From contig CALMZO010000392.1 in assembly GCA_937870825.1 (NCBI GenBank), positions 1 through 37,995 of the forward strand: a stretch of 37,995 nucleotides of DNA. Direction: 5' to 3'. A program made the position numbers and the translations under genes. The stretch comes from an uncultured Chloroflexota bacterium (GTDB lineage: Bacteria; Chloroflexota; Anaerolineae; UBA4142; SHND01). Below, in pieces: positions 7,120-15,635 of the stretch. How positions within the stretch are numbered: position 1 is the stretch's first letter; every line of letters begins with the position of its first letter. A model generated the notes under the pieces. The model was given only the letters and a program-made list of their open reading frames with translations, ran no database searches and had not been told where the DNA came from.

Positions 7120-10100
7120 GTGTCTACTCCGCTTGACGACGCCGCGCTTTATGCCGCGCTGAAAAACTTTTTTCACTACCCCGCGTTTCGCCCCGGGCAA
7201 ATTGACGCACTGCGTCATGTTTTGAACAAACGCGATACGCTCGTCGTCATGCCGACGGGCTCGGGCAAATCGCTGATTTATCAAATCGCCGCGCTCGTCC
7301 AAGACGGCACTGCGCTGGTGATTTCCCCACTCGTCGCGTTGATGAAAGACCAAACCGATTCGTTGACGCGACGCGGCATTTCCGCCACCTTCATCAATTC
7401 CACGCTCACCGTTTCCGAACAGGACAAACGTCTCGACGCGCTCGCGCGCGGACAATACAAAATCGTTCTCGTCGCGCCCGAACGTTTGCAGAGTGGAACT
7501 TTTCGCGGCGCACTGAAACGCGCGCAGTTGAGTTTGCTCGCGATTGACGAAGCCCATTGTCTCTCGCAGTGGGGTCACGATTTTCGCCCGGACTATTTAC
7601 GCATCGCCGACGCGCGCCGCGAGTTCAATCCGCCTGTCACGCTCGCGCTCACCGCGACGGCGACGACGCGTGTCCAAGATGATATTATCAAAATGCTCGG
7701 GCTCGAACGCGCGGAAAAATTGGTCACCGGTTTCAATCGCGAAAATTTGTACTTGGAGGTGTTGTACGCGCCCGATGTGAAAGCGAAACTCGCGCGCACG
7801 CGCGAATTTTTATCCAACAGCGAGGGCGCGGGAATTATTTACGCGGGCACGCGGCGCGATGCGGAACAAGTTTCGGATTTCGTTCAGCAAGTTTGTAAAT
7901 TGCCTGCGCGCCATTATCACGCGGGTTTGGAAAATGACACGCGCGCGGCGATTCAAGATACATTCATGGCAGGCGATTTGCCGCTTGTCGTTGCCACGAA
8001 CGCGTTCGGCATGGGCATTGACCGCCCCGACGTGCGTTTCGTTTTGCATTACACGATGCCCGGTACGCTCGAAGCGTATTATCAAGAAGCGGGACGCGCG
8101 GGACGCGATGGCTTGCCTGCGCGCGCGACGTTGATGTATTCCCCGAAGGATAGCGCGCTGCACGAATCGTTTATCGCCAATGATTCGCCCACCGAAGACA
8201 ATTTACGCGCGGTGCATCAACATCTCGCCAAACATCGCCAAATCAGTTTGGTGAACGTGGAACAAATTTTGGGCATGCGCGAGACAACGGTCAAAGTCGC
8301 GCTGGAGCAATTGGAGGCGGGCGGTTTGATTCAACGCGAGCCGTACGATGAATTTGGCGTGATGCGCGTGCAGGTCAAAGCGCTTGATGAAAAAATCTTG
8401 CGCGAGATTGCGAATCAAGTAGAGGCGCGCAAAAATCACAAACGGCGTTTGTTGGGAAAAATTGTTTCGTACGCGGAAACGAACGCGTGCCGCCGTCGCG
8501 TCATTCTCGATTATTTCGGCGATACGGGCGATGCCGGCGCGCCGTTGTGCTGTGATAACGATGTGGCGCGCGCGGAGATTGCGGCGATGGAAGCTCATCG
8601 CACCTCGCCTCGCAATGACAGGGCGGCGACAACGGACGCGGAACAAATTCCATTGACCGTTCTGGAAGCCGCGCAAACATTTCAACGCAAAATCGGCAAG
8701 GGCAAACTCGCGGATATTTTGAAAGGTTCAAAAGCCAAAGACGTACAGTTTTTTGTGAAATCGCCGCATTACGGAAAATTGCTCGCGCTGCGAAAATCGG
8801 ATTTGGAAAATTTGATTCAACAATTGTTTGACGACGGCTATTTGAAACAAGTCGGCGGTGAATATCCTACGCTTCAATTGACGCCGCGCGGTGAACACGC
8901 GTTAAAAACGCGCGCGGCAATCAAAACAAACATCCGCCCCCCACAACCAAGCACACTCGCGCGCGCGTACGCGGAACGCGAAGCAGGCGGCACCGTTGCG
9001 TTGAGCGGACAACTTTTGGCGCAAGGATTATCGCCCGAACAAATCGCCGCGCAGCGCGGGTTGACGATTGGCACAATTTATTCGCATCTCGCGCAATTGA
9101 TTTCGCAAGGACAAGTGGACATCCATCGCGTCGTGCCGCAAGAATTGCAAAAACAAATTCGCGCGGCGATTGATACCGTCGGTTCCGCGCAATATCTCGC
9201 GCCCATCAAAGCGCGTTTGCCTGAGGAAATTGATTATGGGGTGATTCGCTGTGTGGCGAACGCGTGGCTGCGTGAACATGGGCAAGCCCCGCCATCTTTG
9301 CCAACACCTGCGCCCAAACCCATCACCGCGCGCCCGCCCGAAGACTTGGCCCAAGCCCCGTCGAGGGATGATGCCCTCTTTGGAAAATTGCGCGCGTGGA
9401 GAATGGAACAAGCGCGCAAGGAACAAATCGCGCCGTTTATGATTTTTTCCGACGCGGTTCTCCATGAACTCGCCAGTTACAAACCGCTATCGCGTCAAGA
9501 GTTGCTGAATGTCAAAGGCATTGGAGAAAACAAGGCCCAAAAATACGGCGCACAAGTTTTGCAAATCATCGCGCAATCAGCCAATTACCCAATCACCCGA
9601 TCACCGTCAGGGTATAGGGCGCAAAAAGAGAGCGCGGCAGCCGTTGCCATTACACCACCCCCGCCCCCCGACGACGCCATAGACGAATTTCTCGCGCAGC
9701 CGCATACCCGCGCGTTGTATGGACCGTGGCGCGCAGGATTCGCGTTAGACTTTCACACGCGCTTTGACGGCGATGTGGCGAATCGCGGAGTCATTGGCGA
9801 TTTGGTTTTTCGGTACAAGTATCGCGACGAACGCGAGCTCGCGCGCGAACTTGCGACACGTTGGGCGGAATTGTTGCGCGCGCAAAACAGTTTGCCAAAA
9901 TTCGATGCGGTCATTCTCGTGCCGCCATCAACGCCGCGCGAATTTGACCCCGTTGGAAATTTGGCGCGGGCGTTAGCAGAAGAATTGAAACTCAATGTGT
10001 TGTTTGGCGTACTCGTCAAAACGCGCGCGACGAAACAACAAAAAGAAATGATTGCGCTCGCGCAAAAACAAGCGAACGTGCGCGGCGCATTCGCGCTAAA

Positions 10101-10251
10101 AGGCGATGTGCGCGGCAAACACATTTTGCTCGTGGATGATTTGTACGATTCGGGCGCGACGTTGCAAGAAGCCGCGCGCGTGTTGCAACGCGGAGGGGTG
10201 GCGAGTATTGTTGTTCTCACATTGACCAAGACGATTCATACAGACAGATAG
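7120..10251 (+). CDS. recQ: RecQ-family helicase fused to HTH, HRDC and ComF-like phosphoribosyltransferase domains
   Basis: 1043 residues, far longer than the roughly 600 of a typical RecQ. The helicase core holds a Q-motif Gln (about 27), Walker A GSGKS (47-51), DEAH (143-146), ALTATAT (176-182) and QEAGRAGRDG (322-331). The zinc subdomain is odd: C457, C477 and C478 are present, but the canonical C-x2-C-D-x-C spacing is broken. A winged-helix RQC region (about 505-600), an HTH domain of the type found in long RecQ proteins (about 605-720) and an HRDC domain (about 780-830, LNVKGIGENKAQKYG) follow. The last 170 residues resemble ComF phosphoribosyltransferases, ending with a PRPP-type loop ILLVDDLYDSGATLQE. 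GTG start at 7120. dprA follows, so a role in handling incoming or recombining DNA is a reasonable inference. Confidence 0.9.
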   Translation: MSTPLDDAALYAALKNFFHYPAFRPGQIDALRHVLNKRDTLVVMPTGSGKSLIYQIAALVQDGTALVISPLVALMKDQTDSLTRRGISATFINSTLTVSEQDKRLDALARGQYKIVLVAPERLQSGTFRGALKRAQLSLLAIDEAHCLSQWGHDFRPDYLRIADARREFNPPVTLALTATATTRVQDDIIKMLGLERAEKLVTGFNRENLYLEVLYAPDVKAKLARTREFLSNSEGAGIIYAGTRRDAEQVSDFVQQVCKLPARHYHAGLENDTRAAIQDTFMAGDLPLVVATNAFGMGIDRPDVRFVLHYTMPGTLEAYYQEAGRAGRDGLPARATLMYSPKDSALHESFIANDSPTEDNLRAVHQHLAKHRQISLVNVEQILGMRETTVKVALEQLEAGGLIQREPYDEFGVMRVQVKALDEKILREIANQVEARKNHKRRLLGKIVSYAETNACRRRVILDYFGDTGDAGAPLCCDNDVARAEIAAMEAHRTSPRNDRAATTDAEQIPLTVLEAAQTFQRKIGKGKLADILKGSKAKDVQFFVKSPHYGKLLALRKSDLENLIQQLFDDGYLKQVGGEYPTLQLTPRGEHALKTRAAIKTNIRPPQPSTLARAYAEREAGGTVALSGQLLAQGLSPEQIAAQRGLTIGTIYSHLAQLISQGQVDIHRVVPQELQKQIRAAIDTVGSAQYLAPIKARLPEEIDYGVIRCVANAWLREHGQAPPSLPTPAPKPITARPPEDLAQAPSRDDALFGKLRAWRMEQARKEQIAPFMIFSDAVLHELASYKPLSRQELLNVKGIGENKAQKYGAQVLQIIAQSANYPITRSPSGYRAQKESAAAVAITPPPPPDDAIDEFLAQPHTRALYGPWRAGFALDFHTRFDGDVANRGVIGDLVFRYKYRDERELARELATRWAELLRAQNSLPKFDAVILVPPSTPREFDPVGNLARALAEELKLNVLFGVLVKTRATKQQKEMIALAQKQANVRGAFALKGDVRGKHILLVDDLYDSGATLQEAARVLQRGGVASIVVLTLTKTIHTDR
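9582..9606. repeat. In-frame octamer repeat inside recQ
   Basis: About three degenerate copies of the ACCCAATC octamer, the family seen at 814-853. They encode NYPITRSPS in the linker between the HRDC domain and the C-terminal phosphoribosyltransferase-like domain. The match to NHPITQSPN in the membrane protein is visible at protein level too. Confidence 0.75.
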
Positions 10252-10294
10252 AATTCATTGAAAAAATTTTCTGCGAAAATTTTTTCAATGAATT
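10252..10294. terminator. 20-bp perfect AT-rich hairpin between recQ and dprA
   Basis: Arms 10252-10271 and 10275-10294 are perfect reverse complements with a 3-base loop, starting 1 bp after the recQ stop. The centre of each arm holds A6/T4 and A4/T6 runs, and there is no long U tail after the hairpin. It may act as a terminator or RNA stabiliser, or be another palindromic junction element. It covers one candidate dprA start (10288), which favours the ATG at 10303. Confidence 0.75.
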
Positions 10295-10302
10295 TAGTTC
10301 CC

Positions 10303-11214
10303 ATGTCAAAAGCACATTGGCTCGCGCTCGCGTCTCTGTCCGGGCTCGGCGGCGCGACGGCGAAAAAATTGCTCGAACAATTCGGCGATGTCGAATCCGT
10401 GTTTGACGCGACGGATGAACAATTGCTAGAAATTCCGCGCGTGACGGAGACGATGCTCGACAATTTGCGCGCGCTGCGTCCCGAAAAATTCGGGGAGGAA
10501 ATTTACGCGCTCGCGGGGGATGAAATTGATTTGTTGACGTGGGATGACGCGCGGTTTCCAAAACGCTTGCGCGAGTTAAAAGATGCGCCGGTGATTTTGT
10601 TTGTACGCGGCGCGATGAAGAAGGGCGATGAAAACGCAGTGGCGATTGTGGGAACGCGCGCGGCGTCGGAGGAGGCGACTCAAGTCGCAACTACGTTCGC
10701 ATATGAATTGGCACTGCGCGGGTTGTGTGTGGTGAGCGGGTTGGCGATCGGCATTGATACGGCAGCGCATGTCGGCGCGTTGGACGCGGAAGAGGGTAGA
10801 ACGATTGCGGTGTTGGGTTCGGGCATTCGTATGATGCATCCGCGCGAGAATGCGGAACTCGCCACGCGCATCGCGTCGCGCGGCGCGTTGATTTCGGAAT
10901 GGATGCCGAACGCGCCGCCGCGCGGTCCGCAATTGATGGCGCGCGATAGATTGATAAGTGGTTTGAGTCGCGCGGTGATTGTGGTGGAAGCGGGCGCGAA
11001 CAGCGGCAGTATGGATACCGCCGAACGCGCGCGCAAACAAGGACGCTTGGTGTATGCGATTCCCGGCAGTGAAGGCACGGAAGGTTTGTTGAAAGGCCGC
11101 GCGCGGCGATTGGAGCCGGACGCGATTGATTTTGATAAATTAGCCGATGAGATTTACACGCAAGATATGAGAAAAGAAAACGACGTGTCACCGCAACAAG
11201 GAACGTTGTTTTAG
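10303..11214 (+). CDS. dprA: DNA processing protein DprA
   Basis: 303 residues. The N-terminal helical region (about 1-60) has LSGLGGATAKKLLEQFG and matches the SAM/HhH-like part of DprA. The Rossmann-like DprA/Smf domain follows: AIVGTRAASE, VVSGLAIGIDTAAH, IAVLGSGI and VVEAGANSGSMDTAERA, the signatures of the ssDNA- and RecA-binding core. DprA loads RecA on incoming single strands during natural transformation. The ATG at 10303 fits the family N-terminus; upstream in-frame ATG (10288) and TTG (10258) codons lie inside the hairpin. Its position behind a RecQ carrying a ComF-like domain makes a competence-type DNA-uptake context plausible. Confidence 0.93.
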   Translation: MSKAHWLALASLSGLGGATAKKLLEQFGDVESVFDATDEQLLEIPRVTETMLDNLRALRPEKFGEEIYALAGDEIDLLTWDDARFPKRLRELKDAPVILFVRGAMKKGDENAVAIVGTRAASEEATQVATTFAYELALRGLCVVSGLAIGIDTAAHVGALDAEEGRTIAVLGSGIRMMHPRENAELATRIASRGALISEWMPNAPPRGPQLMARDRLISGLSRAVIVVEAGANSGSMDTAERARKQGRLVYAIPGSEGTEGLLKGRARRLEPDAIDFDKLADEIYTQDMRKENDVSPQQGTLF

Positions 11215-11325
11215 CATGAGACGTTGCCAGCGGATTTGAAGGGGACAAGCGGACACAAAGCGCGCGGTCATTCGCTTATCCGTTTTTTTCCGCCGGCAAC
11301 TGCTTACACCACGCAAGAAGCCAAG

Positions 11326-11946
11326 ATGACACAACAAAATTCCAACGACGTCAACCATCCCTCCAAATGGGAACTCGATTATCAACACGGCACGGCGGGC
11401 TGGGATATCGGAACGCCGACGCCGGTGTTTCAACGTTTCCTGCGCGAAAAAACATTTCCGCCCGGGAGAATGTTGGTGCCCGGTGCGGGACGCGGACACG
11501 ATGCGCGCGAATTTGCGCGGCATGGCTTTGAGGTCGTCGCGGTGGATTTTGCGCGCGACGCGGTGGATGCAATGCGCGCGTTGATGGATGACGCATCGCG
11601 TCATGAAATTTTGCATCACGATCTTTTCCAGTTGCCAAAAGAATTGGATGCCTCTTTCGACTATGTGCTGGAATACACGTGCTTTTGCGCGATTGACCCG
11701 ACGCGGCGCGGGGAATATGCGGATGTGATTGCGCGGGTATTGAAACGCTGCGGCAGGTATATCGCGCTCGCGCTTCCACTCGACGAACATGTTGGAGGTC
11801 CGCCCTTTGCTGTGAACGCGGATGACTTGGTTGCGTTGATGGAACAGCGCGGCTTGAAATTGCTGCATCGCGAAATTCCGCCCGACTCTATTACACCGCG
11901 CAAAGGACGCGAGGAGCTGTTGATGATGGAAAAGATGGTAGAATAG
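11326..11946 (+). CDS. TPMT-like SAM-dependent methyltransferase
   Basis: 206 residues from the ATG at 11326; a longer reading from 11224 has no family match before this Met. The sequence follows the thiopurine S-methyltransferase family: WELDYQHGTAGWDIGTP near the start, the SAM-binding motif MLVPGAGRGHDAREFA, then VVAVDF and a CAIDPTRR segment. Family members methylate thiol or halide-type small molecules; the true substrate is unknown. The stop codon (11944-11946) directly abuts a palindromic heptamer element. Confidence 0.85.
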   Translation: MTQQNSNDVNHPSKWELDYQHGTAGWDIGTPTPVFQRFLREKTFPPGRMLVPGAGRGHDAREFARHGFEVVAVDFARDAVDAMRALMDDASRHEILHHDLFQLPKELDASFDYVLEYTCFCAIDPTRRGEYADVIARVLKRCGRYIALALPLDEHVGGPPFAVNADDLVALMEQRGLKLLHREIPPDSITPRKGREELLMMEKMVE

Positions 11947-11947
11947 A

Positions 11948-11999
11948 TAACAGGTAGCAAGTCGTATGGAAAACTATCCTTGCTACCTACTACCTGTTA
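11948..11999. repeat. Palindromic heptamer element, unit GGTAGCA (copy 1 of 3)
   Basis: The left arm AACAGGTAGCAAG (11949-11961) pairs with a right arm made of CTTGCTACC and TACCTGTT (11979-11998). The right arm carries one extra 7-bp unit. It begins 1-2 bp after the methyltransferase stop and ends 16 bp before the next start. Related elements lie at 27335-27391 and, inside a coding sequence, at 37230-37295. Confidence 0.88.
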
Positions 12000-12014
12000 C
12001 GTGCTACTCAAATT

Positions 12015-13670
12015 ATGGCAAAGCCCAACATACTCATCGCCGACGACGAACCTGCTGTATTGAACGCGGTGTATCGTGATTTGAATCCGCGTTACGCCAA
12101 GGATTACAAAATTGTACGCGCCGATTCGGGTGCAACCGCGTTGGACGCGGCGCGCACCTTGCAGCAGCGCGGCGAAATCGTCGCGCTCTTTTTGGTGGAC
12201 CAACGCATGCCGCGCATGACCGGCACGGAATTCTTAAAAGAAGCGCGCGAAATTTTTCCCGAAGCGAAAAAAGTGTTGCTCACCGCGTATGCAGACACCG
12301 AAGCCGCCATCAGCAGTATCAATCAAGTCGGGCTCGATTATTATTTGTTGAAACCGTGGGACCCGCCCGAAGACCGCTTGTATCCGATATTGGATGATTT
12401 GCTCGCGGAATGGAATTCGGAAGCGCATATTCCGTACGAAGGCATTCGCGTCGCGGGAACATTGTGGTCGCAGGCGTGTCACGAGGCAAAAGAATTTTTT
12501 GCGCGGTATCAAGTGCCGTACCAGTTTCTCGATGTCGAAAAAGACGCGAAAGCGAAATTGCTTGTCGAAGGCGCGTTGAATGGCCAAGTAAAAATTCCGA
12601 CGGTATTTTTTCCCGATGGTTCGTTTTTGGTCGAACCCACCACGCGACAACTCGCGGAAAAAATCGGTTTGCAAACGCGTCCCGCGCGCGAGGTGTACGA
12701 TTTGGCGATTGTGGGGAGCGGACCGGCGGGCCTTGCGGCGGCGGTGTATGCGTCATCGGAAGGTTTGAAAACAGTAGTCATTGAACGCGAAGCGCCGGGC
12801 GGGCAAGCGGGCAGCAGTCCCAAGATTGAAAATTATTTGGGATTCCCATCGGGCTTGTCGGGATTGGATTTGACGCGGCGCGCGTTGACGCAAGCGCAGC
12901 GTTTTGGCACAGAAATCCTGGCGACGCAGTGTGTGGTGAATTTGCGCGTGCGAGACCCTTATCGCATTTTGGTTTTGGACGACGGCACGGAAATTGTTTC
13001 CAAAGCCGTTTTGATTACGACGGGCGCGTCGTTCCACATATTGGATATTCCGGGCGCGGCGGACCTGACAGGCAAAGGTGTGTATTACGGCGCGGCGTAC
13101 ACTGAAGCGATGTTTTTTCAAGACCAACATGTGTTCGTCGTCGGCGGCGCGAATTCCGCCGCGCAAAACGCATTGTTCCTCGCGCGCTATTGCAGCAAGG
13201 TGACAATGATTGTTCGCAGCGAATTGTCCACGTCGCAGTATCTGACCGACGCGTTGGAAGCGCATCCCAAAATCGAATTGCGCTATGGCATCGAACCGAT
13301 TGCCTTGCACGGCAAAGAAAATTTTGATGCGGTGACGATTCGCGACCGCAAAACGGGCACGGAAGAAACGCTCGAAGGCGCGGCGTTATTTGTTTTCATC
13401 GGGCAGCGCCCGCGTACGGAGTTTGCGCGCGATTTATTGCGCTTGTCGCCAAAGGGACATCTGTTGACCGGGCAAGCACTCAAAGACGAAAATGGAAAAT
13501 TGCCGCTCGATTGGAAGATGTCGCGCGAGCCGATGCTTTTGGAAACGAACGTACCCGGCGTGTTCGCGGCTGGCGATGTGCGTTTCGGCGCGCGCAATCG
13601 CGTCGCGGCGGCGGTGGGCGAAGGCAGTACCGCGATTTCGATGGTGCATGAATATCTCGCTACAGTATGA
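12015..13670 (+). CDS. Receiver / glutaredoxin-like / thioredoxin-reductase-like flavoprotein fusion
   Basis: 551 residues in three parts. Residues 1-130 are a CheY-like receiver with D10/D11, phospho-acceptor D62 (FLVDQRMP), T90 and K113. Residues about 145-205 resemble a glutaredoxin-like fold whose active site reads SQAC (153-156), leaving one cysteine. Residues about 228-551 are a pyridine-nucleotide-disulfide oxidoreductase of thioredoxin-reductase type, with the FAD motif GSGPAG (235-240), a second Rossmann motif VVGGANSAAQNA and a C-terminal GVFAAGDVR. At the place where thioredoxin reductases have CxxC (after GVYY) the sequence is GAAYTE, so dithiol chemistry is not expected. The next gene, a histidine kinase, overlaps it by 4 nt, indicating a two-component pair in which phosphorylation may control a redox domain. 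Confidence 0.88.
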   Translation: MAKPNILIADDEPAVLNAVYRDLNPRYAKDYKIVRADSGATALDAARTLQQRGEIVALFLVDQRMPRMTGTEFLKEAREIFPEAKKVLLTAYADTEAAISSINQVGLDYYLLKPWDPPEDRLYPILDDLLAEWNSEAHIPYEGIRVAGTLWSQACHEAKEFFARYQVPYQFLDVEKDAKAKLLVEGALNGQVKIPTVFFPDGSFLVEPTTRQLAEKIGLQTRPAREVYDLAIVGSGPAGLAAAVYASSEGLKTVVIEREAPGGQAGSSPKIENYLGFPSGLSGLDLTRRALTQAQRFGTEILATQCVVNLRVRDPYRILVLDDGTEIVSKAVLITTGASFHILDIPGAADLTGKGVYYGAAYTEAMFFQDQHVFVVGGANSAAQNALFLARYCSKVTMIVRSELSTSQYLTDALEAHPKIELRYGIEPIALHGKENFDAVTIRDRKTGTEETLEGAALFVFIGQRPRTEFARDLLRLSPKGHLLTGQALKDENGKLPLDWKMSREPMLLETNVPGVFAAGDVRFGARNRVAAAVGEGSTAISMVHEYLATV

Positions 13671-15061
13671 ACGACTTTCTCCGCGCGATTCCTCTTTTTT
13701 CCGGTCTCGACGATTACGCGCTCGAACGCCTTTTGGCGATGAGTGAAGAAGTCGAGTTAAAGCCGGGCGAGTATCTCATCCGCGAAGGCGAAATGGGCGA
13801 TGCCATGTACATTATCGTCGAAGGCAACGTCCAGGTCCGCAAAAAAACAGGCGACAGCGAAGTAGTGCTGGCAGAACGCGGCGCGGGCGAAGTGATTGGC
13901 GAAATGTCGGTCGTGGACCAAGCGCCGCGTTTCGCGTCGGTGATGGCGTTGACTCCCATCCGCGTCATGAAAATTGACCAGGAAATGTTCATGGCGCTCC
14001 TGGATTGGAGTCCGAGTTCCGCGCGCGCGATTTTGAAAACCTTTGGCGCGCGGCTGCGTTCTACGAATGCGACATTGCAGCAGCGCGAAAAGATGGCGTC
14101 GCTTGGGACGCTCGCCGCAGGCATCGCGCACGAATTGAACAATCCGGCGGCGGCGGTGAAACGCGGCGCGTCGCAACTGCGTGATGATTTGCGGCGGCTC
14201 GAACAATTGACCGTGCGATTGGATGGGCTGGACGTTTCGCCGGAACAACGTGAGGCGCTCAATCAACTGCGCGCGCAAATCGACGAAAACGCGCAGCATG
14301 CGCAGACGCTCGACGCGATTACGCGTTTGGACTTGGAAAGCGAAATTCAAGATTGGCTCGATATGCACTACATTCCCGAGCCGTGGGAAGTCGCACCGCG
14401 TTTGGTGGCGTTGGGATTCACACGCGATAAATTGGAACAATGGGACAAGGTGTTTGACGATACCACGCTGCCGTGTGTGGTCGAATGGGCGGCGGCGCGC
14501 GGCGCGAGTATTTCCCTCTTGAACGAAATTGCCGACAGCGCAGAACGGATTTCGGGCATCGTTAAAGCCATCAAAGAATATTCGTATCTTGACCAGGCGC
14601 CGCTGCAGGAAATTGATATTCACGATGGTTTGGAAAATACGTTGACGATTCTGCGTAACAAGTGGAAACAGGGCATCACCATCAATCGCAATTACACGCG
14701 CAATCTGCCAAAGATTGAAGCCTACGCAAGCGAACTGAATCAAGTGTGGACCAACATCATTGACAACGCGCTGGATGCGATGAAGGGCGAAGGCGAACTC
14801 ACGCTTTGCACGTATCCGGAACCGGACAACTTGTGCGTCGAAATTTGTGATAACGGTCCCGGCATTCCGCCCGAAATTCAATCGCGTATTTTTGAAGCGT
14901 TCTTTACGACAAAACCCGTCGGCAAAGGCACGGGCTTGGGCTTGCACATTTCCTACAACATTATCGTACTCAAGCATCATGGCAGAATCACCGTCGAATC
15001 GAAACCCGGCTATACCTGTTTCAAGATTGCGCTGCCCTTTAATCAAAGTCAAAAGCAATGA
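13667..15061 (+). CDS. Histidine kinase with N-terminal cyclic-nucleotide-binding domain
   Basis: 464 residues. The N-terminal cNMP-binding domain (about 8-130) includes LKPGEYLIREGEMGDAMYII and GEVIGEMSVVD. The dimerisation/phospho-acceptor helix is LAAGIAHELNNPAAA with H155. The ATPase domain has N box NIIDNALDAM, G1 DNGPGIP and G2 GTGLGL. An unusually long segment (about 175-300) sits between the H box and the ATPase domain. There is no membrane helix, so it should be cytoplasmic and respond to an internal ligand such as cAMP or a redox cue. It overlaps the upstream receiver-flavoprotein gene by ATGA, so that protein is its likely partner. Its TGA stop belongs to a heptamer array. Confidence 0.92.
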   Translation: MNDFLRAIPLFSGLDDYALERLLAMSEEVELKPGEYLIREGEMGDAMYIIVEGNVQVRKKTGDSEVVLAERGAGEVIGEMSVVDQAPRFASVMALTPIRVMKIDQEMFMALLDWSPSSARAILKTFGARLRSTNATLQQREKMASLGTLAAGIAHELNNPAAAVKRGASQLRDDLRRLEQLTVRLDGLDVSPEQREALNQLRAQIDENAQHAQTLDAITRLDLESEIQDWLDMHYIPEPWEVAPRLVALGFTRDKLEQWDKVFDDTTLPCVVEWAAARGASISLLNEIADSAERISGIVKAIKEYSYLDQAPLQEIDIHDGLENTLTILRNKWKQGITINRNYTRNLPKIEAYASELNQVWTNIIDNALDAMKGEGELTLCTYPEPDNLCVEICDNGPGIPPEIQSRIFEAFFTTKPVGKGTGLGLHISYNIIVLKHHGRITVESKPGYTCFKIALPFNQSQKQ

Positions 15062-15127
15062 GCGATGAGCATTGAGTGAGGGCTCCAAAGGATTCAACTC
15101 GGCTCAATGCTCGACGCTCGGCACTCG
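15055..15127. repeat. Inverted heptamer element, unit TGAGCAT/ATGCTCA
   Basis: The left arm has GCAATGA, GCGATGA and GCATTGA (15055-15075). The right arm has GCTCAAT, GCTCGAC and GCTCGGC (15102-15122). The arms are imperfect reverse complements. The first unit contains the kinase stop codon, and the element ends just before the ATG of the next gene. Confidence 0.8.
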
Positions 15128-15129
15128 CT

Positions 15130-15549
15130 ATGTCGCCTGACCAAGTAAAACAAATTTTGCTCGATACGAAAACAATTGCCGTCGTCGGCATGTCCACGCG
15201 CGCCGACCGTCCGAGCCACGACGTGCCAAAATATCTAAAGGAACACGGCTATCGAATTATTCCCGTGAATCCGAACGCGCAGGAAATTTTGGGTGAGAAA
15301 GCATATCCGAATCTCGCGGCGATTCCGCGCGAAATTCAAATTGATACGGTGCAAATTTTTTTGCGCTCGGAAGATGTGCCGCCGGTGGTACAGGATGCCA
15401 TCGCGATTGGCGCGAAAGTGATTTGGATGCAAGAAGGCGTGCGGAATGAGCAAGCCGCCGTGCGCGCGGAAGAAGCGGGTCTGCGAGTGATTCAGGACCG
15501 CTGTATGCGCGCGGCGCATCGTTTCTTTTTTGCGGAACCGAAAAAGTGA
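15130..15549 (+). CDS. CoA-binding domain protein (YccU-like)
   Basis: 139 residues from the ATG at 15130; the reading frame extends upstream only through the repeat element. It matches small CoA-binding Rossmann proteins: TIAVVGMSTRADRPSHDVPKYL at the start, YRIIPVNPN, then IWMQEGVRN and a terminal DRCMRAAH. Proteins of this family bind CoA or acyl-CoA, and their cellular role is poorly defined. The position directly after the kinase suggests co-transcription, but the intervening palindrome could separate them. Confidence 0.85.
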   Translation: MSPDQVKQILLDTKTIAVVGMSTRADRPSHDVPKYLKEHGYRIIPVNPNAQEILGEKAYPNLAAIPREIQIDTVQIFLRSEDVPPVVQDAIAIGAKVIWMQEGVRNEQAAVRAEEAGLRVIQDRCMRAAHRFFFAEPKK

Positions 15550-15551
15550 AA

Positions 15552-15630
15552 TCAAAATTGCAAATTCAAAATTACAAGTTCGTCGGGTGAAATCCCGCGT
15601 TGAAATTTCTAATTTTGAATTTTGAATTCG
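15552..15630. repeat. Inverted AT-rich heptamer element
   Basis: The left arm is made of AAATTGC/AAATTCA/AAATTAC-type units (about 15552-15580) and the right arm of TAATTTTGAATTTTGAATT (about 15609-15628). They flank a short GGGTGAAATCCCGCG centre that forms its own small stem. A related composition (AATTTGAAAT...GAATTGC) is found inside the SARP gene at 33209-33286. Confidence 0.75.
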
Positions 15631-15635
15631 TATTC

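Noticed and set aside
12015..13670. Calling the fused flavoprotein a thioredoxin reductase
   Set aside because: The CxxC motif is absent, so only fold-level similarity is claimed.
13757..15097. Long - strand ORF of 446 codons
   Set aside because: It is antisense to the histidine kinase, which has all catalytic motifs. The antisense product is Arg/His/Phe-rich with no family features.
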